Assembly: GCF_004379255.2 (NCBI RefSeq)
Contig: NC_056038.1
Span: forward strand, 29,996,061-30,060,060
Direction of reading: 5' to 3'
Length of the DNA: 64,000 nt
From: Salvia splendens
Taxonomy: Eukaryota > Streptophyta > Magnoliopsida > Lamiales > Lamiaceae
The position numbers and the translations under genes were made by a program. Shown here in pieces: positions 11,210-19,644 of this stretch. The notes beneath the pieces were generated by a model. It was not told where the DNA came from and searched no databases. It saw nothing but the letters and a program-made list of their open reading frames with translations. Position 1 is the first letter of the stretch; each line of letters starts with the position of its first letter.

Positions 11210-11525
11210 TTAGCCGAATTAAATGAGTATAAAAATAATAAAAGGGTGTTAAAATTGCATTACCAATATTAGGGTTTAAATTAGCCGAATTAAATGAGTA
11301 GGAATATAAATGAGTGGCAGTTGTGTCTTGGAAAATGAATGAAACAATAAAAGCTATTAATTGAATGGCCCATTTGACTTGCCCAATAAATGAGTTTGCT
11401 GATTGAAAGCTATTAATTGAATGACCCATTTTGAATAAGTGTCAGATCTGTCTCTTTTATGTTATTATGTTTCTTGAATTTTATGTTTAATATTTCAATA
11501 GTTTATTTCTTTTTGTGGTTCACAG

Positions 11526-12417
11526 GAAGGTTCATGTTGGGTATTCGGTAAAATCGAGTCAGTTGAGTGCCATTACGGTGAATGGTATTTTTTGGCGTGT
11601 AAGACTTGTGTTAAGAAGGTCAGAGAAGTGGATAATAAGTTTAACTGTTCTGGATGTACAAAAACTCATTCTTATGCAGTTAAAAGGTTTGATACTTTGT
11701 ATCTGAATTTATGAATTTATATATATATAGATCCAACTCCAATATAATTAAGTAATTTATATCAATAATTTTGTCTTATTCAGGTTCAAGTTTGTGGTGA
11801 ATGTTGTTGATCATACCAGCAATGCATCTTTGTTATTGTGGGATAGGGAAGGTAGCCAACTGTTAGGGAGAAATGTGACTGATTTTGTATGAAATGGTGG
11901 TCAGGTTTGTATATTTAAACACTGAAATTTAGTCTTTTTCTATCATGGTGAGTTCTAATTTCATTTCTATTTCAGCAGGTTGCTCCTAAGAATTCCATTC
12001 CTGCACTTATTGAAGAGATTCTTGTGGGTCAGAATGTACTGTTTAAACTTCAGCTGAAAAATCATATTGAGTATTACAGAAGTTACCCTTTTACTGTGAA
12101 CAAAGTTTGTAATCTCCCTGAAGTAGTTGACAAGTATACTCCTAAAGACTTGGGTGAACAGATCTTTAAATTTGATACGAGGTTATCTGATCTACTTTTT
12201 GGAGCTGATCTTGCTGAGGTATTTATATTTTGTTATTATTCAGTAGCTATATTTTGTATTTTGAAAAAGTTGGTATTGTTTTTTATCTGATTTCATTTTA
12301 CTTATAGGTTTCTCAAAAGCCATATGTTACAACTGATCTGTCCACTCTTGCTAATGAGAATATCAGTGACTTATTTGTTGAAGGATCTGAATTAAACATT
12401 GGAGTTGATGTTGCTGA
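11526..12417 (+). pseudogene. RPA70-like OB-fold protein remnant (Helitron-borne)
   Basis: Exon 11526-11687 encodes a zinc-ribbon OB fold of the RPA1 DBD-C type: CHYGEWYFLACKTC then FNCSGC. Introns are GT..AG. Exon 11784 onward gives FKFVVNVVD...LLLWDREGSQLLG, then an in-frame TGA at about 11890. Later exons at about 11978-12218 and 12309-12417 continue with a Pro/Val-rich C-terminal part. RPA-like ORFs are commonly carried by plant Helitrons and are thought to bind single-stranded DNA during rolling-circle transposition. The stop suggests decay. Confidence 0.65.
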
Positions 12418-12534
12418 GGTATTTCTGTTTATATTTTTGCTATTTTGATTATTTTGTAAATATTTTTCATGTTTAATAATTAACTTTCATTATTAATATA
12501 GGGTTCTAACAACGTATTCTTAATTACTATAGGT

Positions 12535-14199
12535 ATGATCTTGAGTGAGGATGAAATTCAGAATTTTGCATTGGCAGAGATTGAGAAACTGTTGCAGAAT
12601 CTTGGCAAAACTTTGCGTGATTTCCATGGTTTGCCGTATCCTGATCATCAGTATTTTGAATCAAGCGAAAATAGACTGATTACTGATGAGTTGTGTTATG
12701 ATCGTGAATGTTTAGCAAGGGAATATTTGGAATTTATCTCCAAATTCACTGATGAACAACTTTCTGTGCATGACACTATAGTGTCGTCTGTGCATTCTAA
12801 TGATGGAGGAATATTTTTTGTTTATGGCTATGGAGGTACTGGGAAAACTTTCATTTGGAGATCATTGTCTGCAGGGATTCGTTCGAAGGGCGATATTGTT
12901 TTAAATGTGGCGTCCAGTGGCATAGCTTCTTTATTATTACCTGGTGGTAGAACAGCTCATTCTCGGTTTAAAATTCCCATTAATGTGAATGAAGATTCTA
13001 TGTGCAATATTAAACCAGGCGGTGCACTTGCTGAGTTGATTGTGAGAGCTAAGCTTATTATATGGGATGAAGCTCCGATGATTCATAAACATTGCATAGA
13101 AGCCGTGGATAGAACTTTAAGAGATATTATGCGTGTATGCAATGAGTTAAATAGTAACAAACCGTTTGGTGGTAAAACTGTTGTTTTTGGTGGTGACTTT
13201 AGACAAATCTTGCCAGTTGTTCCTAAAGGCAGTCGTCAATATGTTGTGAATGCTACCATTAACTCATCTTTCCTTTGGAAGAGTTGCACAGTTTTAAGGC
13301 TGACCAAAAATATGAGGCTTTTGAATGTTGAAAATGTTGATGAAGCCTCTAAATTGAAGGAATTTTCCTCTTGGGTTGCTTCTATTGGAGATGGTGTTAT
13401 TGGTGGTTCAAATGATGGTGAAGTGGGTATTCAACTTCCTAGAGACATTGTTTTGTCAAATTCTGGTGATCCTCTTAGAACCATTGTTTCAAACGTCTAT
13501 CCTTCTTACATGAATCCTGAAGAATTGATTAGTTGTTTGCATGGTCGTGCTATACTTGCTCCTACTTTAGAGGTAGTTGACGAGGTTAACCAATTTATGA
13601 TTTCTTTGGATCAGTCTCAAGGTCGAGTTTACTTTAGTTCTGATAGTATTTCAAACTCTGACTCCACATCAAATGGTCTTGCTGAGATACATTCTGTTGA
13701 GTTTTTGAATAATTTGAAGTGTTCTGGTACACCTAACCATGAATTGTTGCTGAAAGTTGGTACTCCTGTGATGTTGTTGAGGAACATAGACCTGTCAAAC
13801 GGGTTGTGTAATGGCACAAGATTGATAATTACACGATTAGGTGATTATGTGTTAGAGGGACAGGTATTGGGTGGCCATAATATTGGTCATAAAGTGTTGA
13901 TTCCTCGAATGTCCTTAATACCATCTGATCCGAGATTGCCTTTCATGTTCCAAAGAAGACAATTTTCTTTGGCTGTGTCATATGCAATGACCATTAACAA
14001 GAGTCGGGGTCAATCACTCTCTCATGTTAGATTATTTTTGAGAAAACCTGTTTTCAATCATGGACAGCTGTATGTTGCTATTTCAAGAGTCACAAGTCGA
14101 GAAGGTTTGAAGATTTTGGTGTGTAAAGATGAAGAAGATGAAGGCAATGGTGATTCTACTGTTAACATTGTTTATAAAGAAGTTTTTCAAAACTTATGA
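12535..14199 (+). CDS. Helitron helicase, Pif1-like SF1 domain (no Rep)
   Basis: 554 residues, open throughout. SF1B motifs in order: I GYGGTGKTF (~12829), Ia SSGIASLLLPGGRTAHS, II LIIWDEAPM (~13060), III VFGGDFRQILPVVPKGS (~13185), IV/V region LRLTKNMRL and GTPVMLLRNIDLSNGLCNGTRL (~13760), VI QLYVAISRVTSREGL (~14070). This is the C-terminal helicase half of a Helitron RepHel protein; full proteins have an N-terminal HUH Rep nuclease and run to some 1,400 residues. Here RPA-like exons lie just upstream in its place. The ATG may be internal to a larger spliced frame starting near 12502. A domesticated host PIF1 is unlikely because a canonical Helitron terminus follows 340 bp downstream. Confidence 0.87.
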   Translation: MILSEDEIQNFALAEIEKLLQNLGKTLRDFHGLPYPDHQYFESSENRLITDELCYDRECLAREYLEFISKFTDEQLSVHDTIVSSVHSNDGGIFFVYGYGGTGKTFIWRSLSAGIRSKGDIVLNVASSGIASLLLPGGRTAHSRFKIPINVNEDSMCNIKPGGALAELIVRAKLIIWDEAPMIHKHCIEAVDRTLRDIMRVCNELNSNKPFGGKTVVFGGDFRQILPVVPKGSRQYVVNATINSSFLWKSCTVLRLTKNMRLLNVENVDEASKLKEFSSWVASIGDGVIGGSNDGEVGIQLPRDIVLSNSGDPLRTIVSNVYPSYMNPEELISCLHGRAILAPTLEVVDEVNQFMISLDQSQGRVYFSSDSISNSDSTSNGLAEIHSVEFLNNLKCSGTPNHELLLKVGTPVMLLRNIDLSNGLCNGTRLIITRLGDYVLEGQVLGGHNIGHKVLIPRMSLIPSDPRLPFMFQRRQFSLAVSYAMTINKSRGQSLSHVRLFLRKPVFNHGQLYVAISRVTSREGLKILVCKDEEDEGNGDSTVNIVYKEVFQNL

Positions 14200-14536
14200 A
14201 CTATTGGATTGTTGATATTTGCGTAATTTCGTATTTATGAATTTTTGTTTTTTTAATGAACTTATTTTAGTATTCATTTATGTGTAATGTATGTATATAA
14301 GTATCATTATCTCATCTTTATTCTGTATTATATTTTATTTAGTCCACTCATATATGCGTTTCAAATTCAAAAAAAAATATTTGTTCATTGGAAATAGACA
14401 CTTATTCATTTGTCTTGATATTTACAATGTGTTTTTTTATTAGATATTTATTCTCCGTCTGCAAGCATAATTATACAATATTTAACAACGTTGTTTTTTA
14501 AATTCATTTATCTTAGAATTTTTTACAAGTTTTATG

Positions 14537-14566
14537 GCCCGTGCATAGCACGGGTGGTAAAACTGG
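14537..14566 (+). other. Helitron 3' terminus (hairpin plus CTRR)
   Basis: Seven-bp perfect stem with an ATA loop, 8-bp spacer, and CTGG (CTRR) next to a T. This is the plant Helitron 3' signature. Confidence 0.85.
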
Positions 14567-14944
14567 TAAGATTTCTGTGGGACTTGATATAGTCACTTAA
14601 GCACAACCAAATTGATGAATTAATCAGAAAAATTCTACATGATCAGCTTCTTTTTATATATGCTCCCACCAGTCTATTATTTAATTTGAATATAAATGCT
14701 GCTAAAGCCAGTGTATAATAAACAAAATAGAATGATGTAATATTGATTTACACGATATTAAAGGTTAAATTATTAGTATTATTACTATAGTAAATCTCAA
14801 TTTCTAATTAATCGAATAAAAGATGTTACAGTCAAAACCCCCAATTACTATTTTACTTCTCTTAAACCCTTGCTCGTTTACTCTACTGCCGTTGTCTCCA
14901 CTCCCGCCTGAAAATGCTGATCGCTGGCATATTTTCAAGTATCC
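14567..14944 (+). repeat. Direct duplication copy D2 (interrupted by the Athila element)
   Basis: Begins at the base after the Helitron CTGG end and matches D1 from its first base (taagattt). Interrupted at 14944 by the Athila insertion; resumes at 36569. Confidence 0.9.
14914..14944 (+). pseudogene. PPR gene, exon 1 part 1 (start codon to Athila insertion)
   Basis: ATG 14914 opens the frame that continues, after the Athila element (36564 on) and PIF-A (38161 on), into the PPR-like exon. It encodes a hydrophobic, Ser-rich start typical of an organelle targeting sequence. An upstream ATG at 14823 is in a frame that stops soon after the junction. Expression across the 21.6-kb insertion is not expected. 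Confidence 0.6.
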
Positions 14945-16420
14945 TGATAAGTCGTATTCTAGGCCTTGGTTACGGGTCAGTATGATGTGCTTAATTGATT
15001 ATATTTGCAAAACAGGTGTTTAAAGTGTGCAGGTTAAGCATTCTAGCCAGTAGGGAAGTTTCGGAATGTTCAGGTGAAGGAGGCGCCAGCATGATCTCAT
15101 ACTGATCAGTATTCGTGCTAAAACGGCTTGAGATGGAGAAGACGGATAGCTGGGACGGATTACCCACAATTAAGGGCAAAGAAGTCAAATTGCAACGAGG
15201 ATTTACCCTAAAATCAAGGGTAGCCTCCCTATAAAAGGAAGCCAAATTGGAGAGAGAGAGACACATTCACTCATTCACCACCATCTTTAGGTAGAAAGTT
15301 TTCTCGGTAGTTTCAGTCTTTCAGCCGTGTCCCGCTTCTTGCCTCGCCGTAGCCATGATCACTTGACGTTCAGATGTTCCCAGAATTCCAGTCATCGTCC
15401 ATTCCAGCCAGCAAGATCGTAGTTTAGAGTCTCATCGCCCGGAGTGGCAAACCACTTTTACATTGCTTTCGTAGTTTTAAATTTCTCGCTTTCCTTACGT
15501 TGGATCTTGTTTGCCTTTGGATATTTTCTGCTTTTGAAGTACTTTGTTGAAGATCCGAACGTGTTTATGCTATGAAGTTGATTTCCGTTTCGTTTATTGT
15601 GGTGTTTCTTTATTCCCTTGCCTAGTTAGCTTAGATCTAAAGTTTCTCGGTGTTTAAAGTGCTGAATCTCTCAATTCCGTTTACGTAACAAATTTCTTTA
15701 GGATAGATAAACAAGTACTGTTTGATCGGAAAGTAGATCGTTGCATGCAAAGCTTAGTTTTAATTTCTGAATCGTTCTTTCATGTTGACCAGTATGCAGA
15801 AGTCCAGTTTCAGTGTTTGATTTCAGATTTGATTTCTTAGTTTTGGATCTGTGTTTGTGAGTTGTTAATCTGAGTTTTCCGTGTTGAATCTGGAATTGTT
15901 ATCTGAATTTTGGAAGTGTTTGTTGAAGAAGATGATGTCTATTTCAATTGGAGGGGACCACTTACTTTTCGAGATGCTTTTGCTTTTGTCCTTCACTTTT
16001 AGTTAAGCCCTGTCAGCCTAGTCATCAAACTTCCACTACACTCTGAATATTCTGTTTAGCCCAAAATAGAAACCCGTACCTTCCAAATATTTTCTGTTAC
16101 AAAATTGTCTCCCCATTCCACGTACACAGTTACATTCCAAATGTTTTCCTTACCGTCTGACCAGTAGAACACCTCCTTTAAGTTCCAGCCTAGGTAGAAA
16201 CTCAACCCAAGCGTGGTAGCTAACCAAATCTTCCAATTGTCATCGCGGTAGTTTAAGAACGCACCATCTCTGTGGGATTCGACCCTTACCACCACTATAC
16301 TGATCAGTAGAAGTGGGTTGAGGAATCTTTGAAACCAAGGTCTAGGTTAGTTAGGATCTCTATCCTGATCAGTAGGATATATCCTTGCTTGAACGACACC
16401 TACGCACCTAGGTCCTTTCA
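14945..16420 (+). repeat. Athila 5' LTR
   Basis: Starts TGATAAGTCG, ends GGTCCTTTCA. TATA box TATAAAAG at 15230-15237 with a start expected near 15262. Contains GATC-centred palindromes at 15099-15112, 16298-16309 and near 16364. Confidence 0.92.
15230..15237 (+). promoter_or_regulatory. TATA box in Athila 5' LTR
   Basis: cctccctataaaagg; in the 3' LTR the same site reads cctccctataaaatg (~35373). Confidence 0.65.
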
Positions 16421-16422
16421 AA

Positions 16423-16440
16423 TGGCGCCGTTGCCGGGGA
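16423..16440 (+). other. Athila primer-binding site
   Basis: TGGCGCCGTTGCCGGGGA two bases after the LTR, the tRNA-complementary sequence usual in Athila-like elements. Confidence 0.85.
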
Positions 16441-16524
16441 TGGATAGCGTTATTTGCAATTACTGTGAGTGATACTTCGGTGTATATATTGTGCATAACC
16501 TTTTTTTTCTTTTCTTTTCAGTTT

Positions 16525-19500
16525 ATGAGAAGCAGTTCGGCTCCTGACCAGTGGAGGCCGAAGATACTTCAGCGAGGATCGATACTCGTAACCACTCGAT
16601 CCGGGTTGTCGACGGCTTTATCTGACTTAGGTTCGAGTAGAAACGAAGAGCAATACAACATAGAAGGACCAATACCAGAGGAGATACCACTGTTGGAAGG
16701 CATTCCAGTTCAGATGGCCGCCAACGGAGATGAGGATCCAGAGATCGGTACCCTTAACGCGCATGCCGAGGGAGAACCATCGCAAGCCATAGTCGTCACT
16801 CCAGGGCAAACCGCCTGCGATGTGAAGCCTCATGTGATCGCGATTCTGCCTACATACTGTGGGAAGAGCTATGAAGGGCCGTATGAGTTTCTGCATGAGT
16901 TTTGTAAAATTTGTAGGGCGCAGAGGAGACCAGCAGGAGCGAATGAGGATGATTATAGGTTGAAGGCCTTGCCATTTGTGCTCAAGGGGGAAGCCAACAC
17001 CTGGTTCATGCGCCTGCCCCCCAACTCCATTGAGACTTGGGCCGATTTCAAGTCAGCATTCCTAGGCGAGTTTTTCCCGTCATCAAAGACAAGCGCGCTG
17101 AAAAGGGAAATAACTAATGTGAAGCAAGGGTATGATGAACCCTTGAGCGATTATTGGGCAAGATACATGGGTCTTTTGGAATCATGTCCCAACCATCGCA
17201 TGGCGGACATTGAAGTGCATCATACTTTCTACGAAGGTATGAACGCGGTAACCAAGGATCTAGCAAATTCATCGTCAGGAGGAAGCTTCACACAATTACG
17301 GGTCAGCGAAGCGAAGAGAGTCCTAAGGAAGCTACTGAATGCAAAGAAAGAGTATGACCATTCAAGGGAAGGATACAACCGAGAGCGGGCTGATGTTGTC
17401 TCGTCTACTGATCAGGAAAATAAACTGGAGCAGAAAATTGACTTGAAGATGGATGAGCTGAAGAAGTCACTTCTGAGTGCGATCGAGAAAAGCACCCCAC
17501 CATCTCCCCCAGCTGGGAATTACAAAGGTGCAGAACAGGGAAATCAAGGACCGAACTATGAACAGCCTAGTGACTACGCGAATATGGAACAGGTCAATAC
17601 TGCGGGGTACTTCAATTCCAGTGGGCATTGGATTCAGGGTAGACAACGGGATGCACCATGGAGGGATCATCCAAACTTTCGATGGGGAGACGGGGGCCAA
17701 AATCAGAACCAAGGACAGAACCAGTATAACCCCAATCCAAACCAAAACCCTAACCGTGGACTAGCAAACCCAGACTACCAGCCCAACTGGTCAGGAAGAA
17801 ACCAACAAACCCAAAATCAAAGCCCACAAGGCCAAAACCCGAATCCTGTTTATGTACCACCCCACCAGAGAAACTTCCACAGTTTCCAAAATCAGCCAAA
17901 TCATGCACCCCAACACCATCAGAACCAAAATCAGTTTCAAGCCCAGCACCAGAATCAATATCCTCAAGATCAGTACGTCCCTCCTGCCCAGTATAACCAA
18001 TACCCGCCTAATCAAGGCCAGCAAAACTTCCAGAACTATCAACACCAAGGGCCGAATCATTTCCAAAATCCGAACAGGCCAAGGAGGTCCGTTGAGGACA
18101 TGATGGGTGAAATGCTAGCGTCACAACAGAGCATCAAAGGAGACTTGCAATCCCATAACGAGGTCGTGCAGGGGATGCAAAATGCCCAGAAAGAACATAA
18201 GGCGAACATGGATATGATGAATAGGCAGTTAGCCCAACTGGCCAGTTCGGTGGGGGATTTGAAGGGAAATGCAGGTAAACTCCCATCTACAGTCCAAATG
18301 CCCGACAAGGCAAATGTGAGTAAGGTTACGTTGCGGACCGGAACTACTTATGACGCGCCTCAACCCAAACGACCTAGTGGAGGATCTAACGGAACGAAGA
18401 TAGGAGGCGATACCGTTTCAGCGGAAGAACTAGGGAGGCCTATGCCTCAGATGCAGGATCCATTATTCTTGGATGCTACACCAATTGTAGGAGATGAACC
18501 CGAAACCCTACTGACCAGGAAGGAACCTCGTCGAGAGGAAGAGCCCAGAATGGAAGCCCAGACTCAGGAACTACCCCGGAAAGACTCCAAGAAGGTTGCT
18601 AAGGGACAAGTAGATGAGAAAAAAGGGGAGAAACCATTCCCATTCCGATTTGTTACAAAGAGGAAGAAAGAGAACCCGGTTGACTATTTGTCGATTTTTG
18701 GGAAGTTGGATGTCACCATACCGTTTCTCCAAGCCATGAAACTACCCCCTCTTGGGAAATTCATAAAGGACTTCTTAGCCGGGAGAGCCCAGAAAGATGG
18801 CAAGATTATGGTGGAAGGGATAGCGTCAGCAATAGTGCAAGAGACGTTACCACCCAAGAGAGCCGACCCAGGTATGTTTACCTTACCAATAACTGTTGGA
18901 GATGTGAAGGTCGAACATGCAATGTGTGATTTGGGGGCGTCTATAAATGTCATGCCATTGTTTATCTATAACCGGTTGAAGGGAGTGAGGCTGTCAAGTA
19001 CTAGAGTATTGATCCAACTGGCTGATAGGTCGTGCATAAGTCCGGAGGGAGTTTTAGAGAATGTATTAGTTAGAGTGCATGATTTTACATACCCTGCTGA
19101 TTTTTATGTGATCAAAATGAGTGAGCATGAAGCGAGGGAGTCTAGTGGAGTCTTGTTAGGAAGACCATTTTTTAGAACGGCCAAGACGATCGTGGATATG
19201 GCTGAGGGGACTATTTGCATTGATTTTCATGGGGAGAAGTTTACCTTTGATATAAATGATGCCATGAAGAAACCTATTGATTCTGAAAATCTATGCTATG
19301 TTGATGTGATTGACCCTTTAGTCCAAGATTTTCTTGAGACCGAACTATTGCAGGAGACACTCCAGGCTTTAGATGTTTATGAACAGGCTGACGTAGAAGC
19401 TGCTGCATGGTGTGATCTGATCAGTAGCCAGGGGTTAACCGATGAAGAAATTGAAGGAGCAATCAAGGATTTTTGTCAAAAGTCGGAGTTCATAAGAGCC

Positions 19501-19644
19501 GCAGGGGCTCAGCTACCAGTCAGTATAGAAGAACCATCAGAAGGAGATTTAGAAAAAGGGAAGGAGTCCGAGAAAAACCCCCTAACCGAAGACACACTTC
19601 CACCCCAAGTTGAGCTGAAGAAGTTACCCTCGAATTTGAAGTAA
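16525..19644 (+). CDS. gag: Athila gag-protease
   Basis: 1,039 residues from ATG 16525; the frame is open from 16465, but the upstream stretch is a hydrophobic, pyrimidine-encoded run that looks like intron 3' sequence (ttttcag at 16515-16521). A retrotransposon gag core lies at about 16850-17330 (WFMRLPPNSIETWADFKSAFL). An Asn/Gln/Pro-rich low-complexity region follows (17500-18090), then a retropepsin-like protease at about 18860-19250 with the catalytic DLGAS (18928-18942) and LLGRPFF. No CCHC zinc knuckle is visible. Gag packages element RNA into particles; the protease processes the polyprotein. It ends at TAA 19642-19644, in the same frame as pol. Confidence 0.9.
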   Translation: MRSSSAPDQWRPKILQRGSILVTTRSGLSTALSDLGSSRNEEQYNIEGPIPEEIPLLEGIPVQMAANGDEDPEIGTLNAHAEGEPSQAIVVTPGQTACDVKPHVIAILPTYCGKSYEGPYEFLHEFCKICRAQRRPAGANEDDYRLKALPFVLKGEANTWFMRLPPNSIETWADFKSAFLGEFFPSSKTSALKREITNVKQGYDEPLSDYWARYMGLLESCPNHRMADIEVHHTFYEGMNAVTKDLANSSSGGSFTQLRVSEAKRVLRKLLNAKKEYDHSREGYNRERADVVSSTDQENKLEQKIDLKMDELKKSLLSAIEKSTPPSPPAGNYKGAEQGNQGPNYEQPSDYANMEQVNTAGYFNSSGHWIQGRQRDAPWRDHPNFRWGDGGQNQNQGQNQYNPNPNQNPNRGLANPDYQPNWSGRNQQTQNQSPQGQNPNPVYVPPHQRNFHSFQNQPNHAPQHHQNQNQFQAQHQNQYPQDQYVPPAQYNQYPPNQGQQNFQNYQHQGPNHFQNPNRPRRSVEDMMGEMLASQQSIKGDLQSHNEVVQGMQNAQKEHKANMDMMNRQLAQLASSVGDLKGNAGKLPSTVQMPDKANVSKVTLRTGTTYDAPQPKRPSGGSNGTKIGGDTVSAEELGRPMPQMQDPLFLDATPIVGDEPETLLTRKEPRREEEPRMEAQTQELPRKDSKKVAKGQVDEKKGEKPFPFRFVTKRKKENPVDYLSIFGKLDVTIPFLQAMKLPPLGKFIKDFLAGRAQKDGKIMVEGIASAIVQETLPPKRADPGMFTLPITVGDVKVEHAMCDLGASINVMPLFIYNRLKGVRLSSTRVLIQLADRSCISPEGVLENVLVRVHDFTYPADFYVIKMSEHEARESSGVLLGRPFFRTAKTIVDMAEGTICIDFHGEKFTFDINDAMKKPIDSENLCYVDVIDPLVQDFLETELLQETLQALDVYEQADVEAAAWCDLISSQGLTDEEIEGAIKDFCQKSEFIRAAGAQLPVSIEEPSEGDLEKGKESEKNPLTEDTLPPQVELKKLPSNLK

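Larger units (their letters stand above)
11210..14566 (+). mobile_element. Helitron segment (5'-truncated)
   Basis: Its 3' end is canonical: hairpin CCCGTGC-ATA-GCACGGG at 14538-14554, 8 bp, then CTGG (14563-14566) followed by host T. Inside are an RPA-like OB-fold block and a Pif1-family helicase. There is no TC 5' end at 11210 and no HUH Rep domain, so the left part is lost or replaced. Near the left edge two short motifs repeat (ttagccgaattaaatgag at 11210 and 11282; agctattaattgaatg at 11352 and 11408). Confidence 0.8.

Noticed and set aside
12535..14199. Host PIF1 helicase gene
   Set aside because: A canonical Helitron 3' hairpin and CTGG end lie 340 bp downstream and the motif set is that of Helitron helicases.
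14823..14913. ATG 14823 (and 11033) as the PPR gene start
   Set aside because: Its frame runs into a stop shortly after the rejoined host junction, whereas ATG 14914 leads into the conserved exon.
16465..16524. Hydrophobic N-terminal extension of gag as a signal peptide
   Set aside because: It is the translation of a pyrimidine run ending in a splice-like CAG, and the first frame codon is a GTG.
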